Assembly (NCBI GenBank): GCA_951217055.1
Contig: OX578282.1
Coordinates: forward strand, 16,865,877-16,929,876
DNA from: Gerris lacustris
Lineage: Eukaryota > Arthropoda > Insecta > Hemiptera > Gerridae
Length of the DNA stretch: 64,000 nt
Direction: 5' to 3'
Shown: one piece after another, positions 39,001-51,000 of the stretch
Layout: each line of letters starts with the position of its first letter
Position numbering within the stretch: the stretch's first letter is position 1
Position numbers and translations under genes: made by a program
Notes under the pieces: generated by a model
The model's database searches: none
The model's input: the letters and a program-made list of their open reading frames with translations, nothing else
Told to the model about the DNA's origin: nothing

Positions 39001-42000
39001 TCTTTACCACTTTTAAGGAATTCCCTTGACTAAATAACTATTAAGACAAAGGGATATTTAGTCCAAAGAACTTTGGGACAAAGGAATATCACACTTCAGT
39101 AAGTAAAGGTGATAACATAACTTGGACTAATTAACTATTAAGACAAAAGTAGACATTAAAATAATTTGGAGTCGGTAACCAAGTAAATGAGTACCTTATT
39201 AGTTATATATTTAAATTAGCGCATAGTGTAAATAATAAAAAAAAAAATTTGGTAAACCAAAAATTTTAAAATAAATTTAATTGGAAAAATTTAACAAATT
39301 GATCTCTTATAAGTCATTCTTTTAAGTAAGAATCATTCGATATTTGCTAGCATGATTGGAAGGTGTACATGTATTTTCAATAGCACCTTGTGCTGTTGAC
39401 AAACATTTCCTAAATGAGAAAATATTAAGGGAATCACAATAAAAATGTAAGAAAAGTCAATCTTTAACCAAATAATACCAATTTGAACCTCCATTTATGT
39501 TTTCCAACCCTTATACCAGAAACCAATAGCCCTTAGTAGTTTGTGTTACTATATTTATGAAACAAGCTCACCAATGACCAACCAAAACTAGAAATTGCCT
39601 TTTTAAATATGAATAATATGGGATATTTTCTAGACGAATATGCCACTGAATAAGACAAAATTAAATCTTTCTACATATTCTTTTAAAGAAAGGATTAATC
39701 AAATTTATACAAACTTGAATTAATGTAAAAATTTAAAATGAATAGTAGTCCACACTTAGAGATTTAAATCAGTATTACTGTTAATGAGATAGGAAGAATG
39801 GATAAAAAATTCTCTCTGGTGCTCAGAATTGAACCCCGTATCCATCGCTCCAACTACTAAGCTACTCTATTCCTCTAATCAGCACCGTAGTTAGAGGAAT
39901 GCAGTATAAGCTGATCTCTGTTTATTTAAATAATTTTAACACCTATTCTATTAGTAAAACTAATAGCCTATGTATTATTTTAATATAAACCCTTCAAAAT
40001 AAAATAGAAAATTAACTAATTCCAGTGATCTAGCACCTTAGTAGCTTATCTAGAGAAGACATATAAACTTTTTAAGTAGTATTAACTGCAGTGACCAAGG
40101 TGGGTTGGAGGTGTATTCATAAATTTAATTTTTTTTGAAATTAATATTAATTGAAAAATTTAAAATGAGTAGATTATTGAACATTTATATAATTCATTCA
40201 CTTGATAAATCATGATGCAGATAAGTAATTTAATAATAATAAGATTTCTAAACAACTTTATGTAAGTTTTATCTTTTATGAAGCAACAACATACCTTTTG
40301 TATTTTAGAAAAAAAGTTTATTATTTTTACAGAGTGTGGTTTAAAATAAATAATAATAATTATTACATTAACCCTTAACTGGTATTGTCGGGTCAAAATT
40401 GACCCAGCGTATCTTTATCTTACCACTAATTGGTGGCTATAGCACTTAGATGGTGGAGGCTCTGTGACTTCTCACACAATGAGCACCTGTATTGACATCT
40501 CAATCGTTAGTTCAATTCGAGCATTAGAAGTGTCTGTTTAGCGAAGTCCGGGTCAACTTTGACCGATAAATTGATTTTTTTTTTTTTGCATTTTTTAATA
40601 AGTGTGTTTATGCATGTTAGTGAACATAAAATTAATTTTTCAAAAAATTTAATATTTTCCTTTAAATTTTGAAAATTATTTTTCCAAATTTCAATGTCAA
40701 TAAAGAACTTTTTTTAAATTATGGCTACAACAATATGATTTCTTATAAGTACTTGAAAATATTTATGAACCTGTTAGTGTCAAAAGTAAAACATTTAAAA
40801 AAAACTATTCATTTAATTGCTTTATCATTCTTAAAAAGCCTTGGGTCCGATTTGACCTGACGATACCAGTTAGGTAAATAAATATGACGATACCAGTCAA
40901 GGGTTAAATGGCCAGAGCACATACATAACTTAAGTAACAATTATAATAAGTAATTAATTATGATTATTTTATTTGAAGCTCGCTAAAATTTTTCAGGAGA
41001 AGATGTTTCTCTTATCAGCAAGTTACCACATACTATTAATTTTATTTTTGAAACAATGTAGTAAATGTAGAGAATCGCATGGCTCTACCATTAAAAGAAC
41101 TAAAGTGAAATAAAATTGCTAGGATGGATCTGTAATAATCTGTGATGCCCATGGCATCACGGGATTAGGCTAGCAAAATGGCTTATACAACTACTATAAT
41201 GGGTGAAACAGGGTAAGTATGTCGCTCCATAAAATGTATCCACCATTGATTATTTTAATTGAACATATAAAAGAGATCACTGGCTATCATAATTGCATGG
41301 TATTCTTACCACTGTTGGTAAATCCTAAATCAATGTTAAATCAATAGGGAATTTAAATATTGCCATGAAAATACAAATGTGCTTCTCAACAAAAAAGTAA
41401 AAAAAAAAAAAAAAACGGTATTGGCCTTTATAAATAAATAAATAATAATAATATCAATTATACTTGAGAAACTAATTATTCTGTTTATTTTTTTCTATTT
41501 ATTTCAGTCTTTATATTTTAAAGAGAAAATAAAAATTTACTACAGTTCTCAGAGATCTAACTAAAAATAAAATCAAATTCTGGATAACATTTTCTTTGAC
41601 ATCACTCTTGAAAAAGGAATGTTTAGGGCAAAACTAATCTACTAATTAAATGTTTAATAAAAAATAAAATCAATATCCCAAAAAAATAAATTCATTTTTT
41701 TTTTCATTTCTAAAAAAATCTTTTTAATATTTCAGCTCTCAGTCCCTTAAAAGTTAATAAAATTTGTACACAGTTATACAAAATCATAATTTTTGATTAT
41801 TATAAATTCATTAATTATTATATAATATTAATAATTATAAATGACACATAATATAGATATAAAAAAAGGTATAAAAATGATATAATTTTCATATTATATT
41901 GAAATTTTATTTCAATTGTTTTTTTTTTAATTAAAAATAATAAAAATGTGTTGTGTCAATGTTTTTTTCATATTTTATTTTTGTTTTTTTGGATTATATT

Positions 42001-45000
42001 TTTTTATTTTTATGTTTTACATTGTATGAATTAAAAAATAAATTAAAAAAATACCCTAATCGATATGATATTTACACAATGTTAGTCGGGTTAAGAAAAA
42101 TTAAAAAAAAGAACAAAATAAAAATTAGAAAAAAAGAAAGAACTCAATCTAAGACTCATAAAACCATTAGATTTGTTTTTTGACATTACGAGGATACTTT
42201 GTTATAGATAAAGTTGGTTCTATCTATCGGAACATAGGCCTTACCATCAAGCCAGGCTTTCCTATATCACCTGGTCGCCCTGATTCTCCTCTTAGCCCCA
42301 TTGGACCCTTAAAAATTCATAAAACAATTGACTTTTTATATTATAATATACAATTAAACAGTTCAACAATCATAATTTATGTTCATGAATAGAAAATAAT
42401 ATATTTTCATAATAAATAATAGTTCATTGATATATTATTATAGGTAATAATAAATAAACAACATATTTCTTAAGCCTCGTTTACATTCAGCCATTGCCAC
42501 TGATCCTCGCGCTGCTGTATTTACTCCCCAAAATACTTCTTTAGCTTTATCAAAGGCAGTGAGTGTTTGTATTAGCGCTTCACTTGCTTCCCATTTTACC
42601 TTCGGGCAATGGAAGACGTTGAAGAAGATGCAGCTTCAGCGAAATGTTGCATATTGTTCTTTATGTTTAACAGTTTTTATCGATACTTCATTTGTTGATA
42701 ATGCCAAAATAGTTCCGAAATTATTTAACGTTAAAGTTTTCTTGTCGATATTGTCAAAATGGTGGCAGATATCAAAACGAAATTCAGTGGGAATGTTTGT
42801 CTTATAAAGGGGTTTAATTGCTGAAAATTTCAGTGCAATTAGAATATTTTTCGATATATTATACAAATTTTTGAAACATTTGCTCTCAAAAAACCTAGCA
42901 AAACAGGTTAAGGCAAGTAAGCAGAAGAGTAGAGTAGGAGTGTCCACATGAAAAACCGCCAACGAGGGGAGGAACGGTGCGAGTGGCAGGAGCATGGGTA
43001 GCGAGAGTAATCTGTTTACATACTCACGCTCCTCTATTTCATGCTCACTTTCCTACTCACAGCCACGGAAGTGGGCTGAATGTAAACGAGAGATTAACGC
43101 TAGAAATGAAAGTACAAATTTTGGAAATATAATAACTTATTTTTAGATTCTGATCATTGGAAACAATTATTTTTGCATTAATATTACACTAAGAATTAAT
43201 TATGTCAACTTAGGAATCCAGAACAAAATCTTTGATACAGCAAAAATAGAAAAATTTGGACTTTAATTTGCGAGTGTGGAGTTTGCACAGTTAAGTTGTG
43301 GAGTTTGTAGTAAAACCACACGAGCAAAGCAAAATGCCGTTTTCGCATGAGTTGCGTACCGTACTTTATCTACAATTGTTAGATTTTAATAATAAATACA
43401 GAAAAAAAAAAAAAAAACTTCCTGTATATAAGTTTGTATTTCTCTATTGATAAAGATGGCATTAATTCATTAGTTGTATTTTGTGCCGAATTAATTATTT
43501 CAGGAGGGGTATTATTCTCCTCATATTCGACATAATCACTTAAATCACGCATTGATTTTCACAATAAACTCGATATAAACAGTTACTTTTATTAAACAAA
43601 CATCAAATTAGTTTTGTTAAATATTAAGAAACTCGCTAATCGTGCGTAAAGGTGAAGAATTCTTCTTCTTTACCGCCCTAGGGCGGAAAAAAAGAGGAAT
43701 TTTTCAGAATTATGAGACGCGCGTGCTCAATGAATACAAGTACGTAATGAATCACTTTCTATGCATCTAAACAGAGATACAATGTTTATATTTGGTAACA
43801 ATTGTAGATAAACATAATAAAATAATTTATGTTCATGAACACAATAATAAATAAATAAATAAAATTATGAAGTAGCAATACTATATTCATAAGTAGTACA
43901 GAATCACAATCTAAAAAACCAACATACTTATAATACCACATAATAACAATTAAAATTAGTAAAAATTAAAATAACTTACGGGAAGTCCCATCGGTCCTGG
44001 ATCACCTTTGGCTCCTTTTTCTCCCTAAAAATAAAAGAAGATTAAATTAAAATTATAAACCCCAAATATCATTGTATGCTTTTGAAAATGCTTGGGGAGA
44101 ATTTTTAATGTCAATCTATGTATAAGATTACTTTGAGAATCAAGATCAGCAGTTACCTCAAATCATAGTCCTGGAGATAGCATGCAAAAAAGTGTGTGAC
44201 TAACATCAAGCTAGAATTTTGTATATAAGTTAATCTTTTGGCATCTTTTAAGAATATGTGGTTGACTAAGTTAGTCTGCGGGACATAGTTTGGCAATTGG
44301 CAATTAAAAAAAAGCAGCCATGCCCTGTCCATTTTGGTGGACAATGTGTTTTTCATGATCCTGAGAACAAAATTAGTTAGTAGACCAAAAATCAAGTTGG
44401 TGTGAGTTTGTCACTTGATAGGTTAGTTATTCAAATATTACTTCAAATCAAAGTGGTCATCTATCAAGTGACAAACTAAACTTGAATTTCGGTCTACCAA
44501 CTAATTTGGTACTCAGGATCATGAAAATCAAATTTTCCACCATAAAGGCTGGGCGTGTCCGCTCTCCACCGGTTTGTTTTTTTCAAATGCTTACTGCCAA
44601 GCAATGTCTCGCAGACGAACTTAGCCGACCACATATTCTCAAAAGCCACCAAAAGATTAATTTATACTCAAAATTCTAGCTTGATGTTAGTCAGACACTT
44701 TTATGCACTCTATCTCCTGGATTATTAGCATTGTTTAATAAAAAACATTTTTAGGAATTTTTAACATTTTTAGGAACTAAGTCAAATTGTAAATTCAGAT
44801 TGTCTCTAGCAAACTAGTTTTTATTAGGTACGTTTCTCTTATAATTTCTTTTGACAACTTTTTATAATAAAACCAAATGTGTATCCTTAATGTTAATATT
44901 AAAATTGCAACTATTTAATTACCCTTCTATAAAAATTATAGAAGGTAAATTATCTCAAATTCATTAGAGAAGTTAAATTTGTGCCCAAGAAACTGTTTTT

Positions 45001-48000
45001 TGGTCTTCTAACTAGGGTTGGGACATCGATGTCGATGTATCGAAAACATCAATGTATTGGACTTAACAACATCGATGTTGATCTTTCGATGTATCGGACA
45101 GCATCGATGTTGATCTTTCGATGTATCGGACAGCATCGATGTTGATCTTTCGATGTATCGGACAACATCGATGTTGATCTTTTGATGTATCGGACAACAT
45201 CGATGTTGATCTTCCGATGTATCGGACAACATTGATGTTTTCCCGAAACATCGAAAAGATCGATACTGATGTATCGGACCCCAAAAAACGTACACAAGGG
45301 GTATCGGTAACGAGAACTTACTCGTCACTTTGGAGGACCGATGTCAATGTGTCGAAAACATCAATGTTTTCTTTCGATGGTTTGGCTAACATGTTTAGCT
45401 ATCGTTGTCCCAACCCTACTTCTAACATATTAAAAAAGTCTTTGCTTCTAATAATTCACAGTGAGATTAACATGCCAATAACTTTACTATCTTTTAAATG
45501 CCTTAATTCTTTTGAGATATAAATTTGAAAATCTCACCTGTTCTCCTTTGATGCCATCCATTCCTTTATCTCCTTTGATGCCAGGAGGTCCTTGGAGGCC
45601 AGGGGCACCTGGTGGACCTGAAGGTCCTGGAGGTCCCACCATCTAAATAATAAAAAAACCCTCATTATCAAGACCAAAAATAAACTTGTTATATAAAATG
45701 CAATTAAAACATATCGCAGAATGATTTCAATCAATTTATTGAAGCATTCATCAATCAATGAAAGTAATATTATAAATAAAAATCTTTACTGTATCATAGT
45801 TGACTGATAACAGTTCTGCATACACAAATAAAAAAAGTTTGCACTATTTTAAAAAAAAATGATAATTGTAAATTTTCTCACCATTTCTCCGGTGAAGGCT
45901 TCGAAAGTTCCGTCTCCCTGCTCAAATAACAATACCAAATGACATTTTTAATACAGTAATATAAAAAGTTGAAAGAAGAAGAATATTTATATTATTTTGT
46001 CAATCGAAACATCTGCAGTTAAGGCATGAAAAGCAGTATTTATTTATTTTTTTCACTAAATTTTTATGATTTTTTAAATGGAGTGCTTTCAATAATATTT
46101 TAAAGATTGGAAGATATTCTTATTATTAATATCATGATAAATTATTAATAACATTTATTAAATTGTTTAATTTATTTTCTTTTAAATTGACAAGCTAAAC
46201 AAAATAGTAATACATTTTAATGATACTATAATAAGTGAAGATTTAAAAAAAAAGAGTAATTTTGTACGAAAACATACAAGAGTATACATACATCAAATCA
46301 AATAAATAAAGGTGGTCTGAAAACATATTAGCAGCTTAAAAAAAATATTAATATTAATAAAATTAAATGATATGAATAAAAATAATTGAATAAAATATAA
46401 AAACTTTTAATATTTCTCACCTGGCGTCTTCTAAGCTTCTTATATTTCTGCTCGAGCCCACCGCCCAGGCCAGCCATGAAAAAAATGGTTTAAAATATTG
46501 TTTTATGTAGTTTAAAAAGTATAACAATTACATTATTTACATTTATACTAATGTAAAGATTAAAATCAACATGTTAGCTTATGCTGTAAAACTGGTGTTA
46601 AAGTATGGAACAGTTAAATATATTTACCAGATGTAAAGGTAAAAGACGTGGGGATAGAACTAGGACAAAACGAATGGACAATGTTAGTTGCTTGAAGAAC
46701 AAGGCATATTATGGTCCAAGGCCCCTAATAAGTCCAGCGAAAGGTCATTCTGAAGATTTTTCAGAAAATCTTCTATACCAACTTGTAGAAGAGGACATAA
46801 TAAGCAACACACCTTTTCATTTCAAATGTTTGAATTTGTAACTATGGAGGTGTGGAAAAAAAAAAAAAACATACCGTATTGCTTCGATTATAAGACACCC
46901 CCGAATATAAGACGCATAACGATTTTCGAACCAAAAATCTGGGGAATAAATTAATGCATCGTATATAAACGCTCCTCGAATATAAGACACTCCCCGATCT
47001 TCGCGAAGCAAAAACAGAAAAAAAGTGCGTCTTATATTCGAAGCAATATGGTATATTTAAAACCTTCTGAATATTGATGATTGGTTTGCTAAAAGAAGAC
47101 ACATGAAAATTAAGAAGAAATTGTATTTTTTATTTAAAATATTTGTCTTACTCAATGTGTTAGACTATGTTTTGCTAAATAAAGTTAATTAAAATAGTTC
47201 ATTTTAAGAATTATCTAAAGAATTTGATAATTTGTCGAACTCTACTAACTAGGAGCCAAGCTTAACCCTTGCAAAGCTCGATAATCCGAACTAATGTTGT
47301 ATAGGGTAGTTCGGATAATTGATCGTTCAGATAATTGATGTTCAAATAATCGACGCTCTACTGTACTGACAAAAAAAAGCCAGCAATAAATAACCTTTAT
47401 AGTTAAAAAAATCTTTGATAATTATAATCTATTAGTTTAGTTATAGCTCAGAAGCTACAAAAAACGAGCCACGGGAAAAATTAAATTTCAAATACATCGT
47501 TCAAAACAAATGTAACTTAATTCAAATCTTAACACAAATATAAATAAACAATATTTCTTATTTAATCAGGAGTGGTGCGGGTGAATTCAACATTTTTCAT
47601 AATCCTCAATTTCATTTTTACACTTTCAAATCAAAATGGAAAACACCATTAATTTAATTAATGATAAAAATAATGTTTCAAAATAATTACCGATTCTCCT
47701 TTGTCACCCTTTTCACCTTTCTGTCCTGGATATCCCTGAATAAATAAAAATTAAAGTAATATAATAAAATGAAGATGTTGGTAACAGTCAAATTATTAAT
47801 TTATAATAATGTTTTAGGCATGAATATGCCCTGGTGTAAGAACAAAATATAGCTATTTAACATTGAAGTACCATTGTACACCTAAGTGTAATCTTTTTTA
47901 TGTAAAAATGCTATTTTTTTTTTTTTTTTTTTTTTTAAATCTCAATTAAATGAAATATTTTAATTATGAAATTAGTTTTCTTACCGGTGGTCCAGGTAGG

Positions 48001-51000
48001 CCTGGTGGACCCATGAGGCCTGGAGGTCCAATATCTCCGTAATCACCTTTCTCTCCCTTAGGACCATAATGACCCTAAACACAAGTAAATAAAAGAACAT
48101 TAAATATACTCTTCTTATGTTTTTGATAATGTTAAAGGGATGGATCTATTATTTTTGGAAAGAAAGGTAGTTAATATCAAATAATAATACTGTTTTAAGA
48201 GAATTTTCTTGAAAACAGAAAAGAAAAGATGAAAATTTTATTCAAAAACTTGAAGATGAATGATAGAATAGAATACATTTGATAATAGAAAAGAAATACC
48301 TGTTCTCAAAATAAATATTAAAAAAAGATAAGTCAACCAGTGAAAATCCTGCATACCCAGTTTACTATTTTTTACTTTCTCGTATAAAGAGGAAGTATTA
48401 TGATAGCATGGAAATTCGATTTTTACAGTTAAATGGATTTACACATTTTGAGGTCCCCTGAGTCCAAAGAAGTGGATTTTTTTTAAATGTCTGTCTGTTT
48501 GTCATTTGTGTAGACGCATGGAGCCTAAACTACTGGGCTGATTTCGACGAAATTCGGCATACATGTTCAGAGCATCATATCCCAAGGTGAAATCGAGAAA
48601 TGAAGTTTAGCTCCAAATTTGGGAGCCCTACCCCCCCAAAAACTCTGAAAAAAAGTAATACTTGAAAACGGTTCCAATGATTTTGATTAAAAATTCAAAA
48701 ATGAAGTCCATTTAGATACGAATCTAATGGTATAAGCCGTTTTCCCAGGGAAAATCTAGTTCCTGAGAAAATAGCTTTAAATAGACAGAGAGTGTTCAAT
48801 TCCCCGCCAAAGAGAAGTTCTTTTTATAATAAATTTTGATGAAATGTTCAATAGCAATTGAATGTACCTACGAAATGACAAAAACTAATAAATGGAATAA
48901 TAAACTGGCCTAAGTAATTATGAACTCATGTGAGAAAGTTTGTATGAGTGGTCTCAGACAGTTTTTTTTATGCTTCAAACTTTGTAAAGATTAGGAGGAG
49001 AATTTTCAATATATCAAGTGAATGTATGTAATTACACTATGGTAAATTTCACGGTGACACAATAAATTTATCTAAATTAAAAATATTATGACAAATAAAT
49101 TGGAATTTATTAAGTAAATAGTATTTAAACTAGTTTTATAACGGTGCTCAACATGATATTTTATCCCAATTAAATATTATATTCAATTTAAATGAATTTC
49201 TAAAGCAATATCATAGAGCACCCTAAGTTTGATAATTACTTTCCATTCATCAATGCAAAGTTGGACTGAGATAAACAATTTTAAATTTCGGATCATGCAT
49301 AATATCAATTTTCTTGATTAATCAAGATGACCGTTGTTCAGTGGCGTAAACTATGGGCTTGCACGGGCCCGCATTGCTAGCAGGCCCCCGGCGCCAGTGA
49401 TTTTATTTTGCCTTTAGAGCAAAATAAAATCTAACTACTTGGAATTATACTTCTATACCTACCATTGTCAGGGGCTCCCAATCAGTTTTTTTCTCATCAA
49501 TTTTTTTGGCGAGGGGCCCCAAAATGTTCTTGCGGGGGGCGGGCCCCCAATGCCCTTGCTACTCCACTGTCGTTGATCAATTTTTTATTTTATTTTAGAG
49601 AAAACCCTTTTGTATGTATAATCAAATAACATGTGATATGTGTTATGTGATAGTTACTCACATTTTTAATATTAAATAAAAAATTAAAATACATTAAAAT
49701 AATACCTCTGACCCAGAAACAGTATTAAGATTTTACTGATAAATTAACGAATATCAATTTCATTTAATATCCCTTCAAAAAATATTAAGAGGAAACTCAC
49801 CGGAAGTCCAGGAGGTCCTTGAGGTCCTACTTCACCTTTCACTCCAATTTCTCCAATAGGACCTGGTAAACCTGGTGAACCTAGAAAAATAATAGGCGTT
49901 AAACAAATAGAATTGTCCCACTTAGAAGTGGTGAGAATGTTTTTACAACATAAATTAATATTTTAACTTATAAGATGGCATTTCGTAATTAGAATATTAT
50001 TAGGTATAAGTTTATTTATTTTCTTAAAAAAATATTAAAAACTAGGTGATACTTTAACTAATTCCTTTAATAATCAAAGCTAGTATTATATTAATATCAA
50101 AATCAGACCAAATTCCACTATACTCGAACATCACATTGGAGTGCAATCCAAGGTGAAAAAAGTGAATCTCTTATTTCCTTTTAGACCCAAAATCACTTAA
50201 AAATTAATGTATAACACATTCTTGTTGCAAGTGTTCAAATGATCATAATTTTGGATTATTATAAAATGAGTTTCTAGATTGCTTTATTTTATTTAATTAC
50301 TTTTCTTTTTGATAGAAATTGTCTGTAATCTATTAATTGTATCTGGTATTACCACATTGATCACACCAGAAATTATTTGCGTTCGGAATCACTAACAAGA
50401 TCGACCAGCGGCTTGTTGTAGTTAGTGTCATGGCAGCTTTAAATAATTCTAGTTGCCTGGAATCATATGGAAGGCAGCAGACAACCAAGTTATAAAATAT
50501 AAATTTTATTTCTTTCTGGATTTGATTTGTGTGTGAGTGCTCACAGGGCCGTCCCTAGGGGTTTAGGTACCCAGGTCAAAGGCTTCTTTGGCGCCCCCCC
50601 CCCTTATTGCCAAATTCACCTAGTAGTTAAGAAGGGGGCCTGGCGGCGCCCCCTAGACGTGGCGCCCGGGTCAGCTTGACCCGGTTGACCCCCCCTAGGG
50701 ACGGCCCTGAGTGCTCATGTTTATAAACTTCAGTATTGTTTCTAGTTATAAGTTTCTGAGTAGTAGCAAATAAAATAAAAGGCACTTCTTTACTTTTTCA
50801 GTCCCCTTGACTCTAAACAATATTCTACCTACAAAAGTTTCAAAGGTTTGTAAGATAGTCAATTCGAGTCTTATCATTTGTAAGACTAAATCAATGTGTA
50901 AGACTAAATGATAATATTACAAACTTGTAGATAAAATTTAAAATAAAGTCATTGATCATAAAATCAAATTTAATTGAAAACCCCTTTTATTTAAATTGTA

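Larger units (their letters stand above)
23551..42244 (-). other. Intron 11, 18.7 kb
   Basis: I searched it for the Gly-spaced pattern (TCC/ACC every 9 bases on plus) and saw none. It holds the listed elements at 25690-26340, 27765-28022, 31684-33231, 34144-34280, 35660-39000, 39780-39905 and 40372-40903. A CAGGGGTTCCCTCGGCC segment at 24025-24160 looks like a hAT-type MITE without a visible duplication. 28030-31680, 36590-38415 and 40908-42244 show only AT-rich sequence, a (TA)n run at 27095-27116 and small palindromes (36928-36951, 41143-41161). Confidence 0.7.

Noticed and set aside
42636..42995. 119-codon minus-strand frame, possible transposase
   Set aside because: No family recognised and no start or splice context; kept only as possible debris of the TTAA element.
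44153..44679. Frames [16 protein letters not shown] (minus) and [15 protein letters not shown] (plus)
   Set aside because: They are the same sequence in the two arms of a large inverted repeat, both truncated; no independent coding evidence.
45008..45328. Three overlapping minus-strand frames of 73-106 codons with repeated [21 protein letters not shown] units
   Set aside because: They are produced by a 32-bp tandem array lacking stops on that strand; all three frames are open for the same reason and the array lies inside a hAT-type MITE.
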